DNA from: Conoideocrella luteorostrata
Lineage: Eukaryota > Ascomycota > Sordariomycetes > Hypocreales > Clavicipitaceae
Reading direction: 5' to 3'
Length of the DNA: 64,000 nucleotides
Assembly (NCBI GenBank): GCA_032433595.1
Contig: JASWJB010000011.1
Location: 124,001-188,000 of the forward strand
Shown: piece by piece, positions 10,149 through 24,744 of the stretch
Position numbering within the stretch: the first letter of the stretch is position 1
Layout: the number at the start of each line of letters is the position of its first letter
The notes under the pieces: model-generated
The model's input: the letters and a program-made list of their open reading frames with translations, nothing else
Databases searched by the model: none
Told to the model about the DNA's origin: nothing
Position numbers and translations under genes: made by a program

Positions 10149-12444
10149 CTATATGAATGGTGCATCTAGTCCCCAAAACAACCTGTCCCAATCAATGGCA
10201 TCCAAGTCCATCCTTCCTTGCAGTGCTTGCCATTGCTGCTCCAAGTATGCTGTTTCTGACTCAGGATTGGCTTGTTTTGGTAGCATGCTGTGCACCACAT
10301 CTTCTCGATGCCCGGAGTCAGGAGTCATGGGAGGCGACCCGCCTTTGGCGACGGTTCTTCCCGATACGTGACTTTTTACCGCATCAAGAGCTGGGTGATT
10401 ACCTCTGTGTTTTTTAAGGACCTGTACTGACAACTCGAGTAACTTTGATGCCACAGGGGATTGGTGTCTCGCCTCTTCCAATATTGTCCAGGCATCTGCG
10501 ACGTCTCCACCACTTGCGGCATCATCACCATCCCCTCCGAGACAAGCATCCAAAACTAGAACAATAGTCGCAATGAAGACACTTCGAAGCACCAAATTCA
10601 TTCTCTGCCGTAAAGAGACATAGGCGAGGTTCTCTTTCCTGAGTTGATGCTCTACTGAAATGATAATTCGAGCAGATTTTAGACACATGTCCCGCGAATA
10701 GACAAATGGGGTCTCGACTGTTCCTCGTGCAAGATAGGGTAGATGAAGTTTGCATAATTGTCGATGAAGTAGCAGATTCAACGTGTATCGCTGGACGGTG
10801 ATATTGGGTGTCCGTCTGGGATCATTCATCGAAAGGCTGTTAAGACCAGTGTCATCGAGTGAGAAAAAAGACGGCATTTCTGAAATGAACTGTTTAAACT
10901 TGGCATCGACCTCCATGACTTGCCGATAGTCGAGCGTTTCTGGGCTTAGTAATATAAAGGGGGACCGGTCAAGAAGGCCGTGACACACTTCGGCTAATCG
11001 AATACGTTGAAGGAAGTAGGAGACGCATGTTGGATGCTCCGGCGGGTGATCAATTAATTCACGACCGTCAATGATCTCCTCGTCGTCTATGTTTCTCGGT
11101 TTTCGGACAGCCATATGGTTTTGGTGTATGGTGTACGTTCCCTCTTGTGGCACCGAGAATTGGGCAAGCATCCTAGATTTGATCGTCAGCGCAATTGCTT
11201 ATGTCGTCCAATCATGAGTCACGGTATGTCCTACCAGTCACTTGCTGTCAGGTACCACCATACACGACGGGAAACCTCAGTCTTAATAGCATCCGTCCCT
11301 GAGTCCTCGTTTGATGATGCATTACTACTATAATCGATGCGATGTAAGGCTAATTCGCGACCCATAGCAATGGACTTTGCAACCAGGGAGCGGGCCCGCG
11401 TTGATACTCCTTCTAGACTGCATAGCACATAAAACAGGATGATCATGCCTTGGACGCATTCGACGGACAGATGTGCAACGCGATGTGCGTAGTCAGCGAC
11501 ATCGAGAGAGGCTTTCAGCCATGATGTAGCTTGTGCATTAGCTTCAACTGAACTTGCGAAAAGACACCTATGGTCATCAAAAGTGGTCCAGGCATATGTG
11601 GTGCAGGTACAGATAGCTAGCAACAGGAGGATGGCCCCTAGTTCGGGTGAATCGCCTTGTTGCAGTCCGTTGTACGCGGCGTCCAGCAGAGCTCCCATTG
11701 ACGGAGCATGGATGATGTGGTGGAAATGACTGACATCACTGAGATACTTCTGCATCAAAACTTGCGCCTCCTCTCGGCGCGGTAGCCAGATGCATCGCAC
11801 AGCCTGTGTCACACCGAAGGACCCAGGGAATGCATCGGGCTCGAATATAAACCCGGAGGGCTTTGTGATAAGTCTTATAGGACAAGTGCGGAAAGTTATA
11901 GGGTCCGCGACCACAGAATCCTGAACGTGTCGGCATGGTCAGAGAATGCCAACCCAAAATTGCAAATTACACGACAGGATATCGAAAGACACATTAGTTG
12001 ATTGAAGAGGGCACGCCTTACCAGTAACTTTTGACCTGAGCAAGATCTTTCCAACCACAAAGCATCCGCGGTCAATCGCTGAAGCCGTGAAGGAACAGCA
12101 GATAATGGTGTGATCTGCGGTGGTTCCGGGTAACCAGGATTTCTCGGCTGCGCGGATGTAGTGCTTGTGGTCTCAGGCGGAGGCGGGGCGTGAGTCTTGG
12201 CTTGTAAGTTTACCAAAGACTCGAGTCGCTCAAGTCGGGACAACAGTTCAGACGCAGAAACATCTTTGGGCAGAGAGACATCTTTGGGTCGAACAGAACC
12301 CGAACTGTCATGCGGTGTGGTCTCATGTTCACATACCACTCCGCGGGATGTACAATTGGAACACGGGAAAACGCGACTGCAGCGGAGCTTGCGCACTCTA
12401 CACAGAGTGCATGAGATCGGTCGCTGTCTTGGCTGGCGACCCAT
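10149..12444 (-). CDS. Zn2Cys6 fungal transcription factor with fungal-specific TF domain
   Basis: This is a nuclear DNA-binding regulator of unknown target. Three exons, 12444-12022, 11920-11235 and 11172-10149, give 710 residues. The binuclear zinc cluster is at residues 12-38, with Cys 12, 15, 22, 28, 31 and 38 in the pattern CX2CX6CX5CX2CX6C. A leucine-rich heptad segment, ELLSRLERLESLVNLQ, follows at about 65-80 and fits the usual dimerisation helix. The middle region has features of the fungal-specific transcription factor domain, including RRVWWYLTASDW across the second splice; the donor splits the Trp codon (TG|G), and the next exon restores it. The C-terminal part is helical. Nothing nearby identifies a pathway: the flanking genes are housekeeping genes. 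The start is the first ATG, directly before the zinc cluster. Confidence 0.85.
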
Positions 12445-13563
12445 TTGTATCTCGGGACTTGAAAGTCACTTCCCCTCTTGAAATTTATTACTCATTGGGG
12501 CCCGGGGTCGAAAAGAAAAGTTGGATGAAGAGTTGCAAGTGCATCAGATGTAGAAGTGCGGCCAAACCCACGGAACTCTCGGGCTAGCGCAGAAAGTCCG
12601 CGCCTCAATAGTAAGCTAATGAATCTCGTATGGAGCAATGGTTTTAGTGTAGTGATTTGAATCCTAAACTCCGTACCAGCTGCGACGCAGTATCTATCTG
12701 CTTTAAGACCAATGACACACCATACGCTCTCTTGGGAATTCAAAAGCCGAAGTAGTAGCGCATCCTACTGTCCAAGCGTCTGCAGTCCCACCACTGTGGC
12801 ACGTCCTGCAAATGAGCTTAACAAACCTCGAGATATCGCTGGATTCGCTCAAGTTCTTTTGATGATGTAGTGATTTCATTTTTATGCAACAGGGCACAAA
12901 TTAGTTCCAGAGCAACATATCCAGGATGCGCACGTGTTCGAGCATTTAAAGTTTACAGAACTGACATGAAATGAGAACATAGATCGTTATGAGCCGATAG
13001 TGCCAAATTTGCCTAGCAGAATTTGCACATGTAGGCAGAGCACAGCCACTGCAGTATCGATAGCTGTGGTGGTTGATTTTTGATGATTCCACCCGGATAT
13101 CCAAGCGTTGATTAACGTTATCGTTGTCCAGTAGTAACGACAAGCGAACAACATTGGCCAGCATAATGCAGCTTGTGATTAATTACATACGTACTTATTA
13201 TTGGTTTGGCCAAGCTTGATATACTGTTTATCCATTGCATCCAAGATTCCAAATCTCTTAATAATCATTGTAGTGAGGTGCGATTAATATTACTGTTTGT
13301 GCTTGTGAGGAGTAACTGGTTCCTCCGTATCCGAGAGAAACAGCAGGAAATTCGCCTATAGTCACGTGATTTGAAATATGAAGAGCTTAGTCATCCAACT
13401 ATTACCTCTCTTGCGCAGGGGCAAGTATATGCATTCCATCATACTATTTAATCGAACCGAAGACGCCAGAAAATCTTCGCGCTCAACGTCTCGAAATTCC
13501 CTTTCCGCGCTGGAAACCGCTCCAATTGAAATTTTATCACTTCTAAATTGAATTCTGCAAAAA
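12445..13563. other. Divergent intergenic region, Zn2Cys6 gene and cox5
   Basis: A 1.1-kb spacer that must contain both promoters. It carries one ACTCCGTA copy of the dispersed element at 12668-12675. The stretch 12900-13350 is AT-rich. I see no gene. Confidence 0.35.
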
Positions 13564-14458
13564 ATGCTGCGCACACCAGCGTCCGGTCTACTGCGCCATG
13601 GCCTGGTGCGCAGTGTCCCTATTGCAGCCTCCCGAGCCTCTTCGACCCAGGCACTGTCCAATCCTACCCTCAAGAACATTGAGAAACGATGGGAGGGCAT
13701 GCCTCTCCAGGAGCAGGCTGATCTTTGGATGGCGCTGCGAGATCGCATGAAGGGTAATTGGAACGAGTTGACTCTGCAGGAGCAAAAGGCCGGTACGTTA
13801 GGATTCATTGGATTCGTGATTTTCTACAAAAATACCTCCGAATAGCCGAGCCGCCAGATGCTACGCGACTTTCCACACCCATACGTATAACACACTTTTA
13901 CAACTATAGTGCCACATGTAACTCAGCACTGGGTTACGCTATCGATTATTTGAGGCAATTGTCCTGCGCATCTTCATTTGATTGAATATATTCGCACGAC
14001 GCCTCAATCAAGTGGCCATATTATCACGAACATGTGTGCATATACTGTCATCACATGTCGTCACCACAGGTCAGAAGTAACTAACATAACTTAAACCCTT
14101 TCTCAGCATACTGGATTGCTTTTGGTCCACATGGTCCCCGGGCTATTGATCCTCCCGGCACGAATGCCCGCGTCGCTTGGGGTGTCGCTGTTGGTCTTGC
14201 CGCTAGTTTTGCCATCTTCGCTGCCATTCGATCTGCTGCCAAACCAGAACCACATACGATGTCTAGGGAATACCAGGAAGCTTCTAATGAGCTTCTCATT
14301 GTAAGTTCATGCCGTGGGACCCAGTATACTATTTCCCGCAGCAGAAATTTCCTAATGTTTACCGGTCACAGCAACAAAAAGCCGACCCTCTCACCGGTAT
14401 TACGTCTGAGGGTTACAGTGGCAAAGGTGTGATTCAGTCTCCTCCCAAGGGCCACTAA
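13564..14458 (+). CDS. cox5: Cytochrome c oxidase subunit 5 (COX IV family), mitochondrial
   Basis: This is a nuclear-encoded subunit of respiratory complex IV in the mitochondrial inner membrane. Three exons, 13564-13792, 14107-14300 and 14372-14458, encode 169 residues, the usual size. The N-terminus MLRTPASGLLRHGLVRSV plus following Arg/Ser residues is a typical cleavable presequence. The matrix domain has LKNIEKRWEGMPLQEQADLW and LRDRMKGNWNELTLQEQKA, both conserved in Cox5/COX IV. AYWIAFGPHGPRA is followed by a membrane helix (VAWGVAVGLAASFAIFAAI, about residues 98-116) and a short intermembrane-space tail ending in SPPKGH. Intron 1 is long for this window (314 nt), which may harbour regulation, as first introns of respiratory genes sometimes do. 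The gene converges on mcx1 with a 343-bp spacer. Confidence 0.92.
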
Positions 14459-14801
14459 ACCCTCGTTATACATTACCACGCGAGTCTCTTTTGTGATAGA
14501 CGTATACGTGAACCCATAGGAGATCTGCCACGATGTGAAAAATTGCCCGAGGTCTGCAGATCAAGTTTCGAAGTTGATCGGGTGCAAGATGGATGGATTT
14601 AGTGGAAGGTGTAAATATTGTACTACAACAAAGGAATTCAAAAATAATTGTTTCCATTAGTTGCCAAGACTATGCTGCTGTGTCGTGCATTTCAAATCAC
14701 CCGTGACATTGCGTGGTTAGGCACTGGCGCTATCAGCAGAAGCAAATGTCGGCCATGTAGCGACCTGTGTCCAAAAAAGGATGTGCTCAAACGACTCAAA
14801 C
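14459..14801. other. Spacer between convergent cox5 and mcx1
   Basis: Shared 3' flank. No gene or repeat seen; it should hold the two polyadenylation regions. Confidence 0.35.
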
Positions 14802-16654
14802 TTATCCGCCACTCTGGCCAGCCTCCCTCAGACGTTCAAAATTGGTCTGTGGCAATGGAGATGACCTTTGGATCGTCTCGTCCTGTAACCTCCCGTCTAC
14901 CTCAAATCGTCCTTCCTTACCCCTGTATATAGCCTTTTCCGATCCTTTGACGCAAGCTTCGTGAATAAGCACATACGGCACGGGACTGTCGAACGTGGGT
15001 TCTGCAAGAATCCGTTCCATTTCCATTTTCAAGGCCCTTGCGCCTGTCCCAGAAGCTGCCGCCCTTTGAGCCATTGCGTACAATGCTTTCTCCGTGAAGA
15101 ATAAACGTGACGGATAGGTTTCAAAGAGAGCCGTGTATTGAGCCACAAGGCTGTTACGCGGTTCCGTAAGCACCCGTAGCAAATCCTCAGCAGACAGAGG
15201 GCTGAGAGCACAGATGTTGTGCAACCGACCTATAAGTTCAGGAATAAATCCAAAGCTTTGGAGGTCAGCGGGTGTTGATAAGTCTAGAGGAGTAAACGCA
15301 GAGGTTGAAATGGAGTCGTGATGCGCGAGATGAGAGTAAAAGCTTGGGGGAAGAATATGGGTGCTTCCCGAAAGCGTTGACGGCCCTCTCAGTTCTCCGC
15401 CGAAGCCCATAGATGGCTTGGATACGCGACGTAGGACCGTCTTGTCTAAGCCGACGAAAGCGCCGCAGAAGACAAACAATATATTGCTTGTGTCAATAGT
15501 GTATTGGTCAACCTTCCCTCCCGGAGGGGCTGTTTGGGCGGTCGAAGAAGGCGAGCCAGCGGAGTTGTAGTTAGTGGTAATTAGAGGAGTTGAGCGAGAT
15601 AATCGATTATCTTTGACATTTATGGTGACTTTAGTGCCCTCGACCAGTTTGAGTAAGGCCTGCTGGACGCCCTCTCCTCCAACGTCACGACCAGTAGGGG
15701 ACTCCCTTCTGGCGAGCTTGTCAAACTCATCCAAGACCACAATACCATACTCCGTAGATTTGATATCGTAATTGGATTCTATAAGAAGACGTTCTATACA
15801 TGACTCTACATCTTGCCCGATGTAGCCGGCCTGAGTCAGGGAATTGCAATCGCATATTGAGAATGGCACGTGAATTTGTTTACTAAGAGTCCTGGTATGG
15901 CTTAGCCAAAGATTTCAGAGACAAATCTTGGAATGAAATATCCACATACTCTAGTATATACGTTTTCCCAACTCCCGTTGGCCCAATTAAAAGAAGATTG
16001 CTTTTGTCGATTTTTACACGATGCGGCGTGGATGAATCTTCAGGGACATATAGATGGTCGAGAGGGTCTTCCTCAAACTCATTCCCATGTAGGGAGCGAA
16101 CAGACTCGTTATGTCCTGGAAAATCGTCTACATAAAAAATTAGTGACACTAAATTTCTATCCATGCGGTGTAATAAACTAAGAATTTAAATGCAGACCTT
16201 CCACAGGGTGCGAATCCTTTCGCTTGTGATGTTGTTCTCGATCGCGAGCGAAGCGCTGGCGCATCAGTTTTTCCTGGACGTTTCGGCGCTCGTGCTGATA
16301 TTGACGCCATCTTCGGATCTTTTGATAGTGGTTGAATATTGTTGAACAAATAGTCCTCTTTGCTCTTTCTTGTCCCACCACGTATTCGTCGACTCGCTTC
16401 TTTAGGTCTCTCGGATAGAACTGGGGGACGCCGAAGTTGGCTTTGTTGAACATCGGGCCACGTCCGGATTCAACAGTCGGATCATAGCTACCAGTGAACC
16501 CGGAATTCAAGTCAGGAGACCGGCTTGATGCTCCCTGGTGAGCTGTCGTCCAGAGCAGCCGCACATTGTGGTTACCTGGCGAGTTGCATGACCGCCAGGT
16601 GGTGAACCTATGTGCCTGCACAGGTCCAACTGACCTTCTAGACTGCAAGAGCAT
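14802..16654 (-). CDS. mcx1: Mitochondrial ClpX-type AAA+ unfoldase
   Basis: Mcx1 is the mitochondrial ClpX homologue, a matrix ATPase that unfolds proteins. I read exons 16654-16198, 16127-15950 and 15891-14802, giving 574 residues. The ATG at 16654 begins MLLQSRRSVGPVQAHRFTTW, a good mitochondrial presequence; the frame stays open to 16717 but has no earlier ATG. Walker A is GPTGVGKT (201-208) and Walker B is IVVLDEFDK (D266, E267). GYIGQDVES is the ClpX pore-loop region and GGEGVQQALLKLVEGT the sensor and subunit-interface region. Intron 2 is 58 nt and its splice restores YILETLSKQIHVPFSICD. Intron 1 has a weak GTCTGC donor, but the join PVEDDFPGHNESV fits the fungal family. The N-terminal zinc-binding domain of bacterial ClpX is absent, as in other fungal Mcx1 proteins. 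Confidence 0.88.
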
Positions 16655-18006
16655 GATGAACTGCGTAGTCAGCACGCATGTCCCATCCTTCGCTAGTATG
16701 CGTGGGGTATTGTGCAAGTTCTTTTATGTATAATATCGTAGTAATGTCGGAGTCGTGAGGTACGTTCTATCCGTTTAAGCCGTCCGGTCCACTGGATCTT
16801 AGATAACATCACAATAGCCCGTAGACGCGTCACATAGGTGTAATAAGCTGGTGACAAGCACGAAAATCAAACTCGACCTCATGAAAATCCTCTTAAGCAA
16901 TCAAATATGGTATTTTTGGACGTAGATATATTTCGTTCGTTTGTTGTTGAATGCGCAACTTTGAAATTAGGTGGTGCGATGGGAACTAAAAGATGACCTG
17001 GGTATTCGTTATCGGGAGAGAGCACTCCGTATCATGAGCATTCATGCGTGGTCCGTGCTAGGGCGGGGTACGTGATGTACTAGTATGGCGGCATGAAATA
17101 AGAACTCCGTAAAGTACAAAATATGAAATAATTGAAACCGCTATAATGTGCATTGCATAATGAAGTTAAATGGTATAATTCAAATTGCGATAGCCAATTT
17201 CCTTTTTTTTCTTTTTTTCGTATAAATTAATGTTAAATCAAGCGGCTGACGGTCTCATCATGCTACGTATAAGCATGACAGCTGTCGAGGCTCAGAAGGT
17301 CCGAAATGATGTTCCCCAAAAAGGTGGCGCACCTTTGCCACCTAGCAAGTTTTCCACTCCGTAGATACTACCCAACAGTCTCCAATTGCTCAACAATAAT
17401 CTTGTTATGCAGTCAGGCAGTCTAATAGATCCCGCTGAATGAAGTGCTTATCACCCCCGTAACGAATCAAGCTCTCCGTGCTACGAACCAAGGTATCGAA
17501 CTGCTTGGTAGATACTTATTGTGATGTAGTATTTGTTTTGTACTGCCGTTTTAGTGCGAGATTTCTAATCCGTCACTTAGGCTGATTGGCCCAAATAGCG
17601 TCGCAGCACATTACTCCGTACTTCGACGTCATTCGCTTCTGCAGCTGGTAGTCGCCACTAGCTGCTGTGAACCTGGACAAGACTGTGCTGGTTCCCACAG
17701 ATTGCGATAAAGCTCGAGAACTGTATCGCACACCCCAGCAGAGAGCAGTTGTGTCACTGGCATGGTAGCCACTTTGAAAGCCATTCCTCATTCACACAAA
17801 TTGCCGCACCTAAGGCAATAGACCTAAATTCTCGCACCGTTTTGGAGTATACCGAATTTCAATTCTGTCATCTCTGCCCTCAGCACCTTCTTGAGTGACG
17901 CACTGATTACCCCACTTTCAAGCTCCCTAAGCTTCCCAAGCCCCGTGCCCAACAGCTGCATCACTGCCACCAAAAGGTTTGGCAGGGCAAGCGTGTTTTC
18001 GACAAC
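16655..18006. other. Divergent intergenic region, mcx1 and branching enzyme
   Basis: A 1.35-kb AT-rich spacer with four copies of the dispersed element: ACTCCGTA at 17024-17031, 17104-17111 and 17356-17363, and TACTCCGTA at 17612-17620. A pyrimidine-rich tract at 17201-17220 and C/T-rich sequence at 17870-17950 precede the plus-strand gene. The short minus-strand open frame 17573-17791 is not supported. Confidence 0.4.
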
Positions 18007-20569
18007 ATGTCCGACATCAAGAGAGCTATTGATGGTTTTGGTTTAAATGACTTGAAGGCAGATGATGTCCCGCGGGACGGCACGGGTAAGCAGCACATCT
18101 TGACCACATATTAAGTGAAGCTGCACATATCTAATTCATACACTAAGGAGTGGTCAAACTCGATCCTTGGTTGGAGCCGTTCAGCGAGTCGCTTAAAAGA
18201 AGATACGCCAAGACGCAAGAATGGATAAATAATATCAAAGCCAATGAAGGTGGACTGGAAAAATTCACCAGGGTAAGATGTGACGAGGCTGACTAGAGAC
18301 TTAAATCTCCCGACGGGAAAGCTGTGTAGCTCTAACATCTGATTGCCTAGGGTTTCGAACGGTTCGGGTTGAATATGAATGAGGACAGTAGCATCACATA
18401 CAGGGAATGGGCTCCTAACGCTGTATCAGCATCAATTATCGGCGAGTTCAGTGCGTAGTGGCAACCCGAAAACGCGCCAATTGTGGTGGAGGACTGACTC
18501 GACCTTTAGACAATTGGGACCGCGGGACTCACCCAATGAAAAAAGATAGCTTTGGTGTTTTCGAGATCTTGCTCGGTGCTAAAGATGGCCGGCCCGCAAT
18601 AGCACACAACTCAAAGATCAAGGTCAGGTCCCAGATTAAACTGATTACGAAGGAGGACTAACGTGTGGTTGGCATGCCAGATTGCCCTAGAGCTGCCAAG
18701 CGGAGAAGTCGTGGATCGCTTGCCAGCCTGGGCCAGATATGTAACCCAAGATCTGAGTGTCTCACCGGCCTACGAGGCGCGATTCTGGAATCCAAGTCCA
18801 GCAGAGAAATATGTCTTCAAGCACCCAAAACCGGTTAAACCTTCAAGTGCTCGTATATACGAAGCTCACGTTGGTATTTCCACTCCCGAGCAGAAGGTAG
18901 CGACTTACAAAGAGTTCACCAAGAACATGCTGCCTAGAATTAGGGATCTCGGATACAACGTGATACAACTAATGGCTATAATGGAGCATGCATACTATGC
19001 ATCGTTTGGCTATCAAGTCAACAGCTTTTTCGCGGCGAGCAGCCGATACGGTCCACCCGAAGACCTGAAAGAACTGGTTGACACTGCCCATGGTATGGGA
19101 ATAACGGTGTTACTGGACGTGGTACACAGCCATGCTTCCAAAAATGTTCTAGATGGACTGAACGAATTTGACGGTACAGACCACCAGTACTTTCACGGTG
19201 GCGGGAAAGGTCGCCATGACCAGTGGGATAGCAGACTATTTAACTACGGTCACCACGAAGTCCTACGTTTTCTCCTGAGTAACTTACGGTTCTGGATGGA
19301 TGAGTACAGTTTTGATGGATTTAGATTCGATGGCGTCACCAGTATGCTATACCTGCACCATGGTGTTGGCGCGTAAGTTTTTCCTTCACTTGTGACAAGA
19401 TCTAGTCTAATGGCGCAACAGAGGATTTTCTGGTGGCTACCATGAATACTTTGGCTCTGATGTGGACGAAGAGGCTGTCGTGTATCTCATGATCGCGAAC
19501 GAGATGCTACACTCTTTGTATCCCGAGTCCATCACAGTCGCCGAAGATGTTTCGGGGATGCCGGCCCTCTGCTTGCCTGTTGCCCTTGGTGGTGTTGGTT
19601 TCGATTATCGCCTGGCAATGGCAGTCCCCGATATGTGGATCAAGATTTTGAAAGAGCTGAAGGATGAGCAGTGGAACATGGGAAATATTTGCCATACCCT
19701 AACAAATCGACGACATGGAGAGAAGACTATAGCCTATTGTGAGAGCCATGATCAAGCGTAAGTTCATATCCGCCACGATTTCGACAATACGTACTCACAT
19801 GCAAGAAGGTTGGTCGGCGACAAGACGTTAATGATGCATCTTTGCGACGCTGAGATGTACACGAACATGTCGGCTCTGTCACCGTTGACGCCTGTTATCG
19901 AACGAGGCCTTTCACTTCATAAAATGATCCGACTAATTACTCATGGACTGGGAGGTGAGGGGTACCTGAATTTTGAGGGCAACGAATTTGGTCACCCAGA
20001 GTGGCTCGATTTTCCCCGTGAAGGCAATAATAATTCGTTTTGGTACGCTCGCCGTCAGTTCAATCTTACAGAGGACGATCTGCTTCGGTATCAGTACTTG
20101 AACCATTTCGACCGGTTAATGAATCAATCCGAAGCCAAGTATCGGTGGCTGAACGCTTCTCAGGCTTACATATCTCTCAAACATGAAGACGACAAGGTGA
20201 TCGTCTTTGAGAGAGCCGGCCTTGTCTTTGTCTTTAACTTTCATCATACTTCTAGTTTCTTTGATTACCGCATTGGAGTTGACGTCGCCGGTACATATCG
20301 CGCCGTCCTTAATACTGATTCCAAAGACGTTGGAGGGTTTAACAGAGTAGATGAGAGCACCAGGTTCTTTACAACTCCTATGGAATGGAATGGTCGCCGG
20401 AACTGGACTCAAGTGTATATCCCTTGCCGCACAGCCTTGGTAAGCACATCACTTCCCATCACCGAACCAAAAAAAAAAAAAAAAAAAGGAAAATCATCGG
20501 GGTTTTCCAATTCGTGTATCTAGCTGACGAAATTTTAATTAGGTGCTGGCACTTGAGGACCAAACATGA
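18007..20569 (+). CDS. glc3: 1,4-alpha-glucan (glycogen) branching enzyme
   Basis: This cytosolic GH13 enzyme cuts alpha-1,4-glucan chains and re-attaches them by alpha-1,6 bonds during glycogen synthesis. I read eight exons: 18007-18085, 18148-18272, 18351-18450, 18510-18622, 18681-19372, 19422-19757, 19809-20439 and 20543-20569, giving 700 residues, the family length. The N-terminal CBM48 part shows [20 protein letters not shown]. The catalytic barrel has region I DVVHSH (from D285), region II DGFRFDG with nucleophile D356, region III AEDVSG with acid/base E411, and region IV ESHDQ (H479, D480). [10 protein letters not shown] and [13 protein letters not shown] are branching-enzyme signatures. 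The last exon encodes only VLALEDQT. The last intron contains an 18-A tract; retaining it would replace the C-terminus with a lysine-rich tail. Confidence 0.93.
20469..20486 (+). repeat. Poly-A tract of 18 in the last intron of glc3
   Basis: An uninterrupted run of adenines 30 nt after the donor of a 103-nt intron. In the frame of the preceding exon it reads as lysine codons. Confidence 0.9.
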
Positions 20570-21596
20570 GGCTGTAATGGATAGTCTAAGTCAATGCAGA
20601 TTATCTTACTCATATTCCCTGACACCAAGTAAATAGTGGCGACCTTTGGTCGGGACAAGCGGTTACAAGATCGTGAAGTATTGCAAGAATGAAGCTGAAG
20701 TTGAGGAAAGAAAGGTGCACACAACTATGAGTCGAATACGCAACATGGCTTGATTTCATTTTATGGGTCTTTCTATCGTGATTGCCTAGCTACGTACTTT
20801 CGGTTCAAGGTATTTTTGAAAATGCATTTCTTAATTCATATGGCGCCAGTCTAAGTGATGAAGTAATTTCTAGTTCTCATCATGCAACACTCAATTGAGC
20901 TTGTTGCTATGCTATTGATATCAGGTTGATTAACAGCCATACACGGGTAATAGGCCTCTACTGCCACGAACATATAACGGAGGTAACTGCGACGTGCCTT
21001 ACGCAAGACTTTCTGCTTGGTAGAAAGGGATAGAGCTAGGAGCGAAAGATGGAAGGCGGGCGACAGACTGGTGACTGGCTGGCGTAGGTAACTAGTTGCT
21101 CCGTTGCCCTGTTGGAAACGGAGTGGAGCTGCAAGGACGAACGACTCCTATTTCACCTCCTGACTGACCGGAACTTAAGTAAGGTACTCCGTATTCCGTA
21201 GTTGCGTATTGCATTTCATTTTCGCCTTATAAAGTTCCTAGTCTGCCTTGCCACTAGAATGAGTCGATTAATTTCCTGCGCTTAGAAGGGCGGAGGACAT
21301 CTTCCTGTCTACTCAGTTAATTCAGGTCTGCTTTGGTGTAAATTGTTTTTTAGATCCTTGAAAAGCAGTCTTCGTGAGCGTGAAGTATCGCCGACGGCGT
21401 TCCTGCAAAACCCGAGGTCAGCACTGTGGAGGTCCGTAGACGCAATTTCAGACTAGCGTATCACGTGATCGGCGAGAAAGCTCTAACCGACGAGGCCATT
21501 CGCTCCCGAGCAAAACTGCTCATTCTGCAAATTCTCACCAGTTCCAACCAACCTCTCTCCACTTCCATATCTGATCGCTCTCTGTCATCTGGCAAG
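20570..21596. other. Spacer between glc3 and atp2; atp2 promoter
   Basis: The region holds one TACTCCGTA element at 21185-21193 followed at once by a second partial copy. A TATA-like TTATAAAG lies near 21225, and a C/T-rich leader (21536-21595) runs up to the atp2 ATG. No gene is supported. Confidence 0.4.
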
Positions 21597-23567
<1,971 letters not shown>

Positions 23568-24744
23568 GCCGCCTTTCCTACATAATACCTGAAGACGCGG
23601 ATATGGAGCCTGTGTATAGAACAGAGGAATCGGGATCTGTTGAAGGCTTCTTCTAAGCTCCATCTATTTAGTCTCTTTTGTGAGCTGTGTACCAATGATA
23701 AAACTTCATCTTTTTATACAATTGTAGCTTTTTCTCTGTGACCTATGTATTAGTGGCGGTTATTCTTGGGATGTGAGGCTTGTATTAGCGCCCACTGCGG
23801 ATCAAACAAAACATTTTCCCATTGATGCCACCACATGGAATTTCACTCTTGGTGTCCTAAACGTGTAGTTTTGAGGGCGGCTGATGTGCATAGATCGGAA
23901 CACAACTTAGGATAATATTTCCTGTCGCAACAGCATCGATTGAAACCCATAGGCCGTACTCGGTAGAATATGAGCAACACGGCGCCTTGATCGTTCCGGT
24001 TAAAGATGATATTGCAGTCGTATGAGATCAGACATGCTTAATGTATACATACCACTAATCATTTGTTTTTATGTGCATCTTAATTGACATTCTTATGTCT
24101 TGGCTTAAGGATGGCCATTAACGTCTTGCTTGTCAAAACATAATATATCATATCTGCTGCATGCCACTCGCTGAAATAACTAGTCATTGGAACAGGGGAG
24201 GCAGTGTCTGATGAACTACGATATTTTCGGAAAGGCGGATTCATAAATCTTGATGCGCTTGACAAATGATGTATCGCAAAACTCCGATCCATTTAACTGC
24301 AGTGTATTCCGCGTCAATGTGGTAAAGTTAAACGTAATGCAAGCGAGAACTTTATTGCGAATAGCATCATTTTACAGTCCTATGCTGAACTAAACTCTAC
24401 TCACGGGCCTGACTCACACCGCGTCGTATGAGATTGGTCCATAATATTGGTCAATGTTATAACCGGCATCTATTATATTGAGTTACCAATGGAGATGAGT
24501 ATATAGATTAAGAAAAAAGGGAGATTTTTTTAAACTTATAGTGTATAATTTCTCCGCTTAGTTGCTTAAGATACAAAATAAAAGAACAATCGCTTGGATG
24601 CCGTCCAATGTACCAGCGCCTTTCTCCAGCAGTGACAACCCAATTGTTGCAGAGAAGAGATCCATCATACTAAACTGTGCCCACTCCTACGGCGGCTCTT
24701 GATCCGGCATACTTGGATCCGCGAGGACAACTTCTTCTACCGCC
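23568..24744. other. Spacer between convergent atp2 and Zn2Cys6 gene
   Basis: AT-rich 1.2-kb stretch with no coding pattern. I see no copy of the TACGGAGTA element here. TTTTTATAC-like runs after 23700 may be part of the atp2 3' end signal. Confidence 0.35.

Noticed and set aside
16655..16717. Longer N-terminus of mcx1 starting at 16717
   Set aside because: That frame starts with TTG, not ATG; the Met at 16654 begins a typical presequence.
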